Assembly (NCBI GenBank): GCA_900491605.1
Contig: UESW01003830.1
Span: 1,473,782-1,537,781, forward strand
Source of the DNA: Calamus simplicifolius
Taxonomy: Eukaryota; Streptophyta; Magnoliopsida; Arecales; Arecaceae
Direction: 5' to 3'
Length of the DNA: 64,000 bases
Under the pieces are notes generated by a model, which was not told where the DNA came from, did not search any database, and worked only from the letters and a program-made list of their open reading frames with translations. The translations under genes and the position numbers were made by a program. Shown piece by piece: positions 23,207 to 35,358 of this stretch (the first letter of the stretch is position 1; the number at the start of each line of letters is the position of its first letter).

Positions 23207-23664
23207 TTTTGGTTGGTATGAGCCACTTTTCTGGTTCTACATGGCTGATAGATTGGTGTAAAATTTTTAAGAACAAAAAGATAGTTTTGAAGTTCAAAGA
23301 ATCAGTCGCCTGAACTGTTTTATTGAAACCAGACAAGCTAAAGGCCATTTTAGTCATAATCATATGGTGTGAATGTTGCAAGTATGCATGCACCTGTATG
23401 CAGATCAGTTTGTCTTGTACATACATACCTAATATGTTTTGGTTGGTATGAGCCACTTTTCTGGTCCTACAGGTAGATTGGTGTAAAATTTTTAAGAACA
23501 AAAAGATAGTTTTTGAAGCTCAAAGAATCTGTCGCCTGAACTGTTTTATTGAAACCAGACAAGCAAAAGGCCTTTGTAGTCATAATCATATGGTGTGAAT
23601 GTTGCAAGCATGTATGCACCTGTATGCAGATCAGATTGTCTTGTACATACATACCTAATATGTT
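23207..23664. repeat. 230-bp direct tandem duplication
   Basis: Two near-identical copies, both starting TTTTGGTTGGTATGAGCCAC, at 23207 and 23437 (period 230 bp). The few differences include a deletion of CATGGCTGA in the second copy. No gene is associated. Confidence 0.92.
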
Positions 23665-24507
23665 AGTCTGCACATTGTGACTCTGGATTCATAATTTGCA
23701 ATTTGCTCTTAGTGAATTTAGTTTGCCTACAGTAGGTGCATAAAATTCTTTATTATTGATTTTATGTACTATGAAATCAACATTTTATTCTGATTTATGA
23801 TATATTTCTTGATAAATTGTCCTGGATTTATCTAGGTATATGAGGCAAAATAGAAGCATTTTTTAAATAGTCAGGAGCATTATGAACTAATCTATTGTAT
23901 CTAGAAATTATTTAATTAAAATTTCTAGTTCACTTAAGTTTTGTATTGGAGTGAACCGTATTTGAAGTGGCTCGATTTGTCAGTAGAAAATTCACTGCTG
24001 ATTGGGTGAATTTGGTAACAATGTTCTTGACTTACCAATTATTAGTGCTGGTTTTGTTATTGATTTTTTCAAGTAGTATGTTCTTGGGCCTTTGTTTCTT
24101 CCTAGTACATGTTGCAATAGCTATTTATGTTCATCCAATTCTATATCTCCTTTTGGAGTCTTGAGTTGTAACATATTTCTCATTTGGAGACTATTTAGGC
24201 AGAAGCCCTTTGTCTTTTTGTATGACTGAAGTTTTACAAGAACTTTCAATTCTTTATTCTAATTATCTGCAGAAGGTAAACAAAGTTACTGCTGTGTTAT
24301 TTGACCTTTTGTGATGTTTCCTTGGTAGCCTCCTCTCCCATATCTCAGAATCTTGGTTTTGCTTGTTTTGTTTTGTTTGCCTTGTAGATTCCTATGGTTT
24401 ATAAGAACTTTTGAAAAATGGTCTTCATCTCCAGCTGGCAACATTTAACAAAGAACTTTGTCTCTCTTTTTTTTTTTTTTTTTTAGTTTTTTCCCCACCT
24501 TTTCCAG
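23665..24507. other. Non-coding stretch before the copy 2 exon
   Basis: No gene recognised. From about 24370 it resembles 17870-17980 (CCTATGGTTTATAAGAACTT against TCTATGGTCTCTAAGATCTT), so the duplicated unit reaches at least this far upstream. Confidence 0.45.
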
Positions 24508-24633
24508 GTTTGTCCAAGGATGGTTGTTCCATTTTCTGTTGGTGCTGTTATTGAAGATCTTTTGAGTTCCATTCACTACAAAGAAGGCTCTAAAGTTGAA
24601 AAGTTTAGTTGCTGCCAAAACCTGCCAGCCAAG
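24508..24633 (+). other. Exon-like segment, copy 2 first exon
   Basis: Bounded by a good acceptor (CCCCACCTTTTCCAG, ends 24507) and donor (CCAAG then GTAAGT). It is exactly 42 codons, reads VPFSVGAVIEDLLSSI and KVEKFSCCQNLPAK, and has no stop. Its partner exon is 36283-36330. The intron between them contains all of element B. The protein family is not recognised. Confidence 0.45.
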
Positions 24634-25073
24634 GTAAGTTTTTCATCCTGAAGTCGGTAAATTTAGAGAACATGTGCAATTTTCAGAGAGCATGAACAAA
24701 AATCAGAGCAATCTATGTATATAACTAAGCAATCTGGACTTTTGCTGAGAAGAAAGAGAATCTTATTTTTCTTCCGAAAAAAAGAGGAGAAATTTTTGTG
24801 GGCTCAATGTCTTACAGATGTGTTTCTACACTTATTAATTCAGGACATCACGTGTATTAATACAATTACTATGATTTAGTTTGTCAACGGGTCTCTTTAA
24901 AATCAACAAGGCTGTAGCTAGTTGAGAACTATTGTATCAAGCTAATTTCTGTAAATTGTTCAATCCAATCTTTGCTTCTATGGTACCAATCAACGACAAT
25001 GGTACTTTTTTTTTTTGTATTTTTCTAAAATATTAGCCTTGACATGTGTAATGAAGGGGAGAGTAATCATTTG

Positions 25074-25931
25074 TATTGACACCAAGTCACATTCCTTCAA
25101 CATCGGGGAGATCCTTCTCCTCGAAGTGCTTCTGCAAGAAGTCTCGGAAGATCGGTTGCACCGTTGGGGACCCTCCGACGCTCAAGTAAATAACTCGAAA
25201 ACAGACAAGAGTAAAACTAGTAGAAAGATAGCTAAAAACTTGAGTTCAGATCCCTTTCTCGTTGTGAGTGTGGGCTTTTATATTTGTTTGAGGATTCCTT
25301 TTTTCGCTTCCAAAAGGTGGTTGATTTCAAGGTGTCCTTATCCGGTAGCGGGCAGAGGGCAAGGCTGATAGCGACAGATTGCAACCGATACTGAGCATGT
25401 CAGAGGTGTCCTGCTCTGCCGGTCAGTTGCCAAGCGCAGAGCTACAGGTAGTAGGTAGACCTAGTCGTGTCAGGTGTGCGTCGTTACGGATTGCGGCCAC
25501 GCGCTGTTGCAGGAGGTAGTGGGTCATATGGCTACCACGGACGATTGGTGGACCATGTGGGTGTGTCAGATGGCTCGATGTGACGGGACATGAGGCTCGA
25601 AGCTAGGGTGTCCCTCAGTCCCGAGGTCGAGGCCAAGGGGATGGGGGTCCGAGTCCGATGCCGAGGGGACGGCGGGTTCGAGGCCGATGCCGAGGGGACA
25701 CCGGGTCCAGGGCCGAGGCCGAGGGGACGGTGGGTTCGAGGCCGAGGGGACATCGGGTTCGAGGCCGAGGCTGAGGGGACACATGGTCTGAGGCAGATGC
25801 CGACGGGGAGGGGACGCCGGGTCTGAGGCCGAGGGGGCCCCTCGGAGGCCAAAGGCATCTCGGAGGCCGAGGCAGGGGCTCCGGCAATTATTTTCTTCGT
25901 CAACTCTAATGACGTTGGATCAGCCACATCA
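25074..25931 (-). repeat. 3' LTR of element B
   Basis: 858 bp. The left end reads TATTGACACC where the other LTR has TGTTGACGCT, so the terminal CA of the element has mutated. U3 (about 25610-25870) holds GAGGCCGAGGGGACG-type repeats. TATA box (minus) at 25276-25282. Confidence 0.9.
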
Positions 25932-26637
25932 GATGCCCCCTCGTCTTGAGACGAAGCGGGTCTACCTCTGCAAGGCGAAAGGGGTGTCACCTCCCAAGTA
26001 GCTGATCCCTGCATGACGCCAATTGCCGAAGAGCACGTGTCATGGGTGCAGCGATGCCTTAGCACGAGCGATTACGGGGTTGCAGCAGTATTGCCTCATG
26101 CCATCCGTCTGATCCGCGGAGATCAGCCTCGGAGCGGGGGCGTCCTCTCGGGGCTTACGAAAAGTCACCGCCATCATTGCCATCATAATGCTGATGTTAG
26201 CGCTGCCTCGCCATTGGCCGAAGGCGGAACATCTCACGCGCCGGGCGCCTGCCGAGGCGACTCAGCCTATAGTGGGAGTCCATGTGGTTGGGTAGGTGAG
26301 GCGGGACGATTCGAAACTGATAAGTCGGGCGAAAGGTTGGATTTCGTCATTTTGCCTGAGATTGTCTTCTACCTCCAGCTCTCGTCCCCGCCTTCCTCCC
26401 GAGACCTCGCTTCCACTGCTTCTTGCTCCAGGTCAGCTTCTTGATCACCCCCGTCCTCCTAGCCTTCCCACTAGGTTCCCAATGTCTTCTTCTTCGTCCT
26501 GGTCCTCATCCTCCCCTCCTGAGGACCAAATCTCTTCCTCGAGGCTTCATGCCTCTCCGTCTCCTGCTCTCTCATGATCCTCCTCTTCTCCTCCTTTAGA
26601 GGACCACATTCCTCTCTCCTAGCGGTGAGCCGCTACC

Positions 26638-28613
26638 GTGGCTCCGGTTAGGAGACGCCTGGCGACCGCCGGCGCCTCCTCGAGGGTGGGGGCAGAATTC
26701 CCGATGGGGACTGCCTCCATGGTAACAAGCCAAGACTTAGCAAATATTAGGGCATGTTACCAAATCTCCCGAGACGTAGGGCTCTTTTTGCCGACCCTCG
26801 ACGATAGGGTGGTCTCCTCTCGACCTGGTAGGGTAGCCGTTTATGAAATATCCTTTAAGTTAGGTCTTCGCTTGCCCTTTTACCCTTTTTAGTTAACCTC
26901 CTCGACTACTATTCTTTGACCCCAACTCAGTTGGTCCCGAATTTCCTTCAGACCGTCTGCGCCTTCATCGTCCTTTATCACTTCCATTGCATCACGCCTA
27001 GACTTTCCCTCTTCCGCTGTTTTTATACCCTTCGGCAACAAGCAGGTTGGTGGCTATTTCAGCCTCGACTCGGCCGAGTCCTCAAACTGTACCTTCCCTC
27101 CTCCGTTAAGGGATGGAAGTCCCGATTCTTCTTTGCCGACCTTGACGAGGTTAAGCCCAGGTGGGGGGATCCAGACCTTAGGCCCAACATGAACTCTTCC
27201 GTACTCCCGGGGGACAGGGAAGCGCTGGGGCAGCTATTGATGGCCGACGTTCCCAAATGCAACCAGCTTTTGTCGGAGGAAAATCTCCGACTCGCGGGAG
27301 TCTCCACCCGGAGTGGTGAGTAGCGGTCGACCCGATACTTAGCCAATTTTCCCTCTATTCTCTTCTTCCTCCTCCCCTTTTTTTTCTAACTCCGACCAAT
27401 GATGTGCAGTGATGAATGATGAAAGCCCCCATCCATACCCTCAGGAAAGCGGCCGCCAAGAGGAAGAAGGCCCTCGAGGGACCGACCACAAGGCCTCGAA
27501 CCTAGGCCCCCAGCCAACCTGCGGCACAACCCTTCCCGTCCCTGAAGCGCAGGGAGTTAGCACCTGCTCCCGAGGTGGACCTAACAGCTGACACACCCCC
27601 GGAAGGAGCGAGGGCCGAGGGGGTGGCAGCAGTGGAGCCCCCGATTTCGACCGAGCCGACCCCAGCGGAGGCGGAGTAGAATTGGGGTAAGGAATCGTCG
27701 GCCGCAGCGGGACCACCCCTGGAGGAAGAGCCGACAGCCCTCAGTTCGGTTCCCGCCATGCCCGAGCCTGCCGAGGGAAGTAGAGCCGGGCCGATCCCTG
27801 TCAGGCCCTCCGTTATGAATGACGGGCATCGAGCAGAGCGGCTCATCTCCCAGGTGATCCTGCCTGAGTTCCAGGAGGAGCTCAGCCACTTGGGAGCATC
27901 GATGTTCTTTCAAGAAGCCTTCTTGGCCCTCATTCGGGTAAATAGCCTTCATGACCTCAACGTTAAATACTTAGCTGATTTTGGGACTAAAAAATGCACT
28001 CTGGATGCAGTCGGTGAACTCCTTGGTGGCCACGAGGAAGGTTATTAACCAAGAGAAAACCATCATCCGCGAGGCCTGACGAGATGCTGAGGAGGCCCAG
28101 GCCTGAGCCAAGAGGGCTGAGGGGGCCCTGAAGGCGGCGAGGACCAACCAAGCTGCCGAGCTTGCGAAGGCTGCCAAGCGGGCAGAGGCCGAAGCCAATC
28201 GCGCTCAGGCAGCCCTGAACCAACTCGGGGTGGCGAAGGGCGTCGTGTCCAATAGGGACTGCCACATCGCCGAGCTTAGTTCTGCCATCCAAGCGGCCGA
28301 GGCGAGGGCGGAGCGCGCCGAGGAGGCAGCGAGGAGGGCTGCTTCCCTGGCTGCGGAGGAGGAGACCAAGGCACGAGAGGCAGAGGCTGCCGCCGAGGGG
28401 AGGATCGCAGCGGCCGTAGAGGAGTTCTGGACATTTGCGCGCTTCTCGAAGGAGCTGGCTGAAGCCTTCGCGGATGCTTACCTCCAAGGATTCCGAGACA
28501 ACAAGGAGAAGGTGGCCTGGGTCCTCGACTTCCCCCACGCCCTGGAGATCGAACCGGACCCGATGTCTAAGGGGGCCTCATCCGACGATGAGCCCGCTGC
28601 TGCTGATCCTTGA
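26638..28613 (+). pseudogene. Antisense multi-exon gene of element B
   Basis: Runs opposite to gag-pol, between the 3' LTR and the repeats. Exon 1 (about 26638-27315) carries a domain like the plant 'putative gypsy type transposon' family: GRVAVYEISFKLGLRLPFYPF, then in another frame VCAFIVLYHF, LSLFRCFYTLRQQ and GWKSRFFFADLDEV. It ends at a GTGAGT donor (27316); the acceptor GATGTGCAG ends at 27409. A second intron is 27938-28010 (GTAAAT to GATGCAG). The last exon (28011-28613) encodes an Ala/Glu/Arg-rich coiled coil and ends in SSDDEPAAADP, with in-frame TGA codons in its first part (from 28078). It has frameshifts and no clear start. Function is unknown. Confidence 0.72.
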
Positions 28614-28829
28614 CTTTTGTACTTGTTTTCCTTTTTGTACTAAAGTTCGACTCAGTCAGCATTTTTTAAGCACTTTTAGTAATGAAAATCTTTTTTTAAT
28701 GTGCACTGGATTTATGGTTTCCCTTAGCTCGCTGACGCAGGACCCCTTGGGGCTACGTCGGCACAGGGGATGGTACTCGTCGACCCGTTGCCAGCAGATC
28801 CGTGACTTAGCCGTTTTGTAGGGTTAGGG

Positions 28830-29805
28830 CCTAGAGGGAGCACCGAGGTTGGACTTGGGGTCAAGTCGGCCTCGAGCAGCCAAGTACGATGGTACATCGA
28901 CCCTGGAGTGCCGAATAGGCATCGGGCTTCTGAGTACCGATGGAACATCGGCCTTCGATGTCGATGGTACATCGGCTTTGGAGCGTCGAGTAGGCATCGG
29001 GCTTCTGAGTACCGATAGAACATCAGCCTTTGGTGCTGATGGTACGTCGGTCTTGAGGTGCCGAGCTGGCCTCGAGCTTTTTGGAGCCGGTGGTACACCG
29101 ATCTCCGGTGCCGATGGTACATCGGTCTTGAGGTGCCGAGCTGGCCTTGGGCTTTTTGGAGCCGGTGGTACACCGGTCTTCGGTGCCGATGGTATATCGG
29201 TCTTGAGGTGCCAAGCTGGCCTCGGGCTTTTTGGAGCCGGTGGTACATAGGTCTTCGGTGTCAATGGTACATCGGTCTTGAGGTGCTGAGCTGGCCTCGG
29301 GCTTTTTGGAGCCGGTGGTAGCCGATGGTACATCGGTCTTGAGGTACCGAGTTGGTCTCGGACTTTCTAGAGCCGGTGGTACATCGGTCTTCGGTGTCGA
29401 TGGTACATCGATCTTGAGGTGCCGAGCTAGCCTCGGGCTTTCTGGAGCCGGTGGTACATTGGTCTTCGATGCCGATGGTACATCGATCTTGAGGTACCGA
29501 GCTGGCCTCGGGCTTTCTTAAGCTGGTGGTACATCGGTCTTGAGGTGCCGAGCTGGCCTTGGCCTTTCTGGAGCCGGTGGTACATCGATCTTCGGTGCCG
29601 ATGGTACATCGGTCTTGAGGTGCCGATCTGGCCTCAGGCTTTTTGGAGCCGATGGTACACCGATCTTCGGTACCGATGGTACATCGGTCTTGAGGTGCCG
29701 AGCTGGCCTCGGGCTTTTTGAAGCTGATGGTACATCGGTCTTCGATGCCGATGGTACATCGGTCTTGAGGTGCCGAGCTGGCCTCGGGTTTTTGCTGAAG
29801 AGATG
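28830..29805 (-). repeat. 75-bp tandem repeat array of element B
   Basis: About thirteen units, recognised by GAGGTGCCGAGCTGGCCT and TGCCGATGGTACATCGGTCT. Steps of exactly 75 bp separate 29061, 29136, 29211 and 29286, then one 61-bp step, then 75 again. On the minus strand 75 bp makes a 25-residue unit (KKPEASSAPQDRC then TIGTEDRCTIGS) that continues the pol frame for several units. Confidence 0.92.
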
Positions 29806-29874
29806 GGTCACTCGAACACGTTTTCATTAATATAGAACGCGGGGCAGGAGCGCGAAAGAATGTAAGCGCACAAC

Positions 29875-32800
29875 TCAATATAGAGAGGGGTACATTACTG
29901 ATAATATCGACGGAGGTTGTCGAGTTCCAGGTCCGTGGGAGCGGCTTTCCATCCAGCCCTTCGATTCTATACGCTCCATGATGGAGGGCTTCGGTGACTC
30001 GATAGGTCCTTCCCAATTTGGCGACAGCTTTCTCCCTTCCGTCGGCTTTGAAACTTCGGCCCATCGGAGGACTAGGTCTCCTGGCAGGAATATCCTGGGG
30101 CGAACACGGGCATTGTAGTACCTGGCCATTCGCTGTTGGTAGGCGGCCATCCGGAGCCGTGCTCGGTCACGTACTTCCTCCACAAGGTCGAGGTTGGCTC
30201 GGAGCTGGCTCGAGTTACCCTCCTCGCTATGATTCCGTCCGAGGGCTTGGGACACCTATCTTCATAGGAATGACGCCTCGGATCCGAAGATGAGGCTGAA
30301 GGGAGTCTTCCCGGTGGGGGCTCGCGATGTCGTGTGGTAGGCCCACAGTACGTTGGGGAGCTCCTCCACCCACCTTCCTTTGAAGTCGTCTAGCCGTGCT
30401 CGAAGTTCTTGGAGGATGATGTGGTTGGTCACCTCGGTCGCCCCATTGGTCTGAGGGTGCTCGACAGTGGTGAACCGCTGCTGAATGCCTAGCTCGGTGT
30501 AGAATCCTCTGAAAGGCGCGTTGTCGAACTGCCGATCGTTGTCGGTGACGAGGGTATGCGGTAGCCTGAACCGATATATTATAGATTTCCAGAAAAAGGA
30601 CCTCACCTTGCCTTCGGTGATCTTGGCCAGTGCCTCGGCCTCAATCCATTTGGTGAAGTGGTCAACGGCTACTAGAAGGAACTTGCGCTGATCAGAGGCC
30701 GGAGGAAACGGTCCCAAGATAATTATCTCCCACTGAGCAAAAGGAAAGAGGGCCGCCAGGGGGCTCAGCTGGAGGTTGACTGCCGCTGGATGTTGGCATG
30801 ACACTGGCAGCTATCATACCTCCTAACTAGCTCAGCGACGTCCTCCCTTATTGTCAGCCAGTAGTACCCTTGCCGCAGGAATTTATAAGCCAGAGTCCTG
30901 CCCCCCAGATAACTTCCGCAGATGCCCTCATGGATCTCCCACATGATATAATCAGCTTTTGTGGGGCCAATACACTTGAGGATCGGGTACGAGAATGACC
31001 TTCGGTAGAGCCTCTCGTCCATCATTAAAAACTTTGGAGCCCATCGCTTGAGTAGTCTAGCCTCAGCTGGGTCTTCATGGAGGGCGCCATCGGTAAGATA
31101 CCGGATGTAAGCGTCCATCCAAGAGGGTTCTTGTGCAACCGGCAGGGCTTCCTCTATGGCTTCAATGCTTGGGACCTCTATATGCTCCATATACGTCCTT
31201 CCCAAAGTCTCATCGGTCGAGGTGGCCAAACGGGAGAGTGCATCAGCCCGGGCGTTCTCTCCCTGGGGATGTAACTAACGCGGAAGTAAGCAAAATGGGA
31301 GGCTCGGGACTAAACCTTGCTCAAGTAACGGGACATTGTTGGATCTCTGGCTTCATATTCCCCAGCAACTTGCCTAGAGACAAGATGAGAGTCTGTGAAA
31401 GCCCTCAGACGCCTCGCGCCGAGCTCCCGGTCAGCTTCATCCCCGCCAGTAAGGCTTCATACTCCGCTTGGTTGTTGGTGGTGGGAAAAGGAACCGGAGA
31501 GCGTACTCCACCACTTCTCCCTTGGGGCTCGCAAGAATGAGACCAGCTCACTCCCTTGGGAATTTGATGCGCCATCCACATGAAGGATCCAGTCTTCCTC
31601 TCCTGCCTCCTCCGTCGTGGGGATCTTCAAGTGCGGTTCCTTCGGAGGCTCCTTGGCCCAGGTGTACTCGATGAGGAAATTAGCTAACACCTGGGACTTC
31701 ATTGCAGACCTCGGATGGATTGACAAGTCAAATTCTCCAAACTTGATAGCCCACTTCGCAAGTTGTCTGGAGGTGCCAGGATAGGATAAGATAATCTGGA
31801 GGGGCTTATCCGTGAGCACCGCGATTGGATGGGCTTGAAAGTAGGGTCGGAAGCGCTGAGCGAAGACGATTAGGGCGAAGATGATCTTCTCAATTCTAGA
31901 GCACCTGGTCTCTGCGTCGTGAAGCACCTTGCTGGTGTAGTAGACTAGCTTCTGCGTCCCGTCAGCGTCCATGCGGACAAGCACGGAGCTGACGGGCTCG
32001 GGGAGGCTGCAAGATATAGAAAGAGCTCCTCCGCTCTTCGTCTTGGACAGCAATGGCGGAGTGGATAAAAACTTCTTTAACTCCTCGAAGGCTTCTTGGT
32101 ACTCCTTCATCCACTCGAAGCCGTTGACCTTGCGCAACACCTTCAAGAAAGGCAGGCACCTCTCCGCCGACTTGGACAAGAAGCGACTCAAGGCTGCCAT
32201 CCTCCCGGTCAGGCGTTGTACCTCCTTCTTGTTAGCAGTGGGCCTCATGTCCAGAATAGCTTAGATTTTGTCAGGGTTCACTTCGATCCCCCATTGTGTT
32301 ACCATGAAGCCCAAGAACTTGCCCGCTGTAACCCCGAAGGCGCACTTGCGGGGGTTCAGCCTCATCTGATACCGACGGAGATTGCCGAAGGTCTCCGCAA
32401 GGTCAGCAACATGATCGGTGGTACGGGTACTCTTGGTAAGCATGTCATCAACGTACACCTCCATATTGCGCCCAATCTGGTCCTCAAAGACCTTATTCAT
32501 TAGCCTCTGATAGGTGGCCCCCGCATTCTTCGGTCCGAATGGTATCACCTTGTAGTAGTATATCCCCTTCTCGATCACAAACGAGGTAGCTTCTTCATCT
32601 GCTAGATCCATCTTGATCTGGTTGTACCCCGAGAAGGCGTTCAAGAAGCTGAGGGTCTCGTGGCCGAATGTGGCGTCCACCAATTGGTCAATCCGAGGCA
32701 ACTGGAAGTTGTCCCTTGGGGCACGCCTTATTGAGGTCAGTGAAGTCCACGCACATCCTTCAGCTCCCACTGGCCTTGCGGACCATCACGACGTTGGCTA

Positions 32801-33854
32801 GCCAGTCGGGGTAGTGGACCTCCCGAATGTGGCCTGCAGCCACTAGTTTACGCATCTCCTCATCAATGGCCTTCTGCCGATCGGGGGCGAAGCTCCTCTT
32901 TTTCTGCCGAACGGGCCGACACTCTGGTTTGATGTTGAGCTGGTGGGTAATTACCTCCTCAGGGATGCCTGACATGTTGGACACTGACCATGTGAAGATG
33001 TCGGAGTTGGCTCGCAGGAAAGCGAAAGCTGGTCGCGCGCCACCTTCGGAAGTAGGGCTTTGATCTAGATCATTCTTGTCAGGTCCTCCCCCCAAAGGAA
33101 AGGCAGCAGGTGCTCGGTCGGCTCTCCTTTCCTCTCCAAGCCTTGGGGGTCGAGTCCTTCTGGTGCAGGTGCAGGTACCATCCCGTGCGGGCTAGGGGCC
33201 ATGTGGTAGTAAAGCGGTGGTGGGTTCTACACCCCCCGCATCTCCCGACTCCTTCGCTGGTAGGGAACCTCACAAGCAGCCTTTTTGTGGAAATGACAAC
33301 ATCCAAAAGATTTAGTCTGGGTCTCCTGAGGATGGCATTGTAGGCGAGGGGAACCCAGACCACAAGAAAGTTCATACAAATCGTGCTCTGACACGGTGGC
33401 ATCCCGGCCGTGACAGGAAGAGTGATCTCCCCCTTAACTCTCACGAAGTCTCTAGTAAAACCCATTAGGGACATGGTGATAGGCCGAAGGGAGCTGGAGA
33501 CAAGTTCATCAGAATAAATGCATCATAACTCAAAACGTCCACTGAGCTCCTACTGTCAACTAGAATTCTTTTTACATGATGCTTAGCGATCGTCATGGAC
33601 ACGACGACGCTGTCATCATTTTTGTTGACCACCCCCTCTAGGTCCCTTTTAGAAAAGGAAATTACAGATTCTAACCCTCCTCCCCACGCAGCCTCTTGGA
33701 TGTGCCGCCTGCCCCCTAGGAAATCATTGCCACCGTCTTCTCGGTTGGGGTGTGGTCGATGCTGGCTATTGGTGGCGAAGGCGCCGACGGGCCGGGTGCA
33801 CTCAGGTTGCCCCTTTGGACGAACTTCCCAAGTGGCCACGCTGGATGAGGTCAT
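29875..33854 (-). pseudogene. pol pseudogene of element B
   Basis: Protease lies near 33555, where the active-site DSG has become DSR (ILVDSRSSVDVL). Reverse transcriptase spans 33095-32261 with YVDD near 32450, and has a TGA at 32760-32762 in place of a Trp. RNase H (32248-31690) is followed by a second RNase H-like domain that starts WILHVDGASNSQGS near 31580. Integrase lies at about 31229-29900. Its zinc-binding motif has lost one His and one Cys to Tyr (GICGSYLGG, RRYDSCQCH), while the catalytic D, D and E remain (VDHFTKW, VTDNDRQF, TNGATEV). Several frameshifts separate the parts. In a live relative these enzymes would copy and insert the element. Confidence 0.9.
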
Positions 33855-35275
33855 CTATCACCTTCTTTAACTGGCTATAGTTGTCGGTGTCGTGGCCGTG
33901 GTCCCGATGGAAGCGGCAGTACAATTTTTTGTTGCGGGGGTCTTTGGGTTCAACGGAGGAGGGTGCTGAAGGTACGGTTCCTTCTATCTCAAGCAAGATG
34001 TGAGATATCGGAGCGAGCAAGGGGTGAATGGACCATCCCTGGGGGCGAGAGTTCGGGGACGGTTGTCTGGACGGCAGGGAGGCTCGGGCCTCCTAGGACG
34101 AGCCTCAGCAGGCTCGGGCCGAGTCTGCTTCTTGGCGAAACTACCACTAGTCTTGCGCCGGGAGGAATCAGCCTCGTCGGTGCGGATGTACTTTTGTGCT
34201 CGGCTCAAGAGTTCGGCATAGGAGCTGGGCGGCTTCTTGTCAAGTGAATATGCAAAGCGGGAGGGGTGAAGCCCTCGTTCAAGGCCAGGTGGCCACAGAA
34301 TCCTCAAGGTTGTAGACCTCGAGGGCAGCTTCTTTGAATCGGGCGACGAAGTCCCGCAATGACTCGCCACCCTTCTGCTGGACGGAAAATAGGCTATCTA
34401 CCACTCAGGGAATCTTCCGGCAGGCGTTGAAATGGGTCAAGAAGGCCCTCTCCAGTTGGCGGAAGGAGTTGATACTCCGCGGTGACAGGCGGGAGTACCA
34501 TGCTCGGGCGGCCTTCCTCAAGGTAGCAGGGAAGGCTATGCAGAGCAAAGAGTCAGTTGCCCCTTGGACCTGCATGAGGACCTTATAGCTTTTCAGGTGG
34601 TACAGGGGGTCAGTGGTCCTGTCGTACAGGTCCAGCTGAGGAAGACGGAATCGAGTTGAGATCGGCTCCTCCATAATACGGTGGGACAATGGTGGCCGGC
34701 TGTCATAGTCCGCCTCTGGTAGGTTGGTGATCCGGCGGCTAAGCTCCTCCAGCCGCTGGTTGTACTCATCGAGTCGGCGCTCGGCCCGGCGAGCTACCCG
34801 GCCATCGAAGGACCCCTCCCTAGAGGATTCCGAGGAGGGGAGGAGTGACGACGATGAAGACGGGTGCGTTTCGCCTCCCTTCCGTGCCGCCACTTGGGGG
34901 AAGCACTGGCATGGCGAGAAGGAGATCGGGACCTCTTAGAGGTCTCCCGGTGATGATGCCTGGGCGAAGCGCGATAGTGGCAAACTTCTCGGATGGGAGA
35001 CCTCCCCCGAGAAGAATACTGACTGGGTTGGACCACCCCTGGGATTGATGAGGGTGGCCCCGGCTGCTGTTGCAGAACTTGGATCGCCGCCACCAGCGAC
35101 TGAACTTGCATGGTGAGGGCAGCGATCCGATCATCTTGATGCTGCAGCGGTGGTGGCGATAGTGGTGCAGGGATGCCAGCCTGGGGAGCAAGGGAACTAG
35201 CTGCCGGTAGGTCAGCTCCCAGGCGGTGCCCTCAGCGTGGCTGGTGAAGACCTCTTTCACACGCATCGTCACCAT
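33802..35275 (-). pseudogene. gag pseudogene of element B
   Basis: Begins at ATG 35275 (MVTMRVKEVFTSHAEG). Downstream pieces are in several frames: an Arg/Ser-rich part (MQVQSLVAAIQVLQQQPG), the gag domain at 34893-34405 (AERRLDEYNQRLEELSRRI, LMQVQGATDSLLCIAFPATL), and the CRFHRDHGHDTDNY motif near 33920. Its sequence differs from the gags of A and C, in keeping with a different family. Confidence 0.85.
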
Positions 35276-35337
35276 TTTCTCGAATGCTCAGGGGAAGGAG
35301 ATTTGCAGCTGACTGGTTCGAAGCTTTTCTTTATCTC

Positions 35338-35358
35338 TCCCCCTACCTGGCGCCAATT
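35338..35358 (-). other. Primer-binding-site region of element B
   Basis: On the minus strand AAATTGGCGCCAGGTAGGGG directly follows the 5' LTR end GCGTCAACA. Confidence 0.65.

Noticed and set aside
28724..29830. Overlapping repetitive frames on both strands in the 75-bp array
   Set aside because: All but the continuation of pol are frame shadows of a 75-bp repeat.
35338..35358. Possible tRNA gene near the primer sites
   Set aside because: Only the primer-complementary block is present; no cloverleaf could be drawn here or elsewhere in the window.
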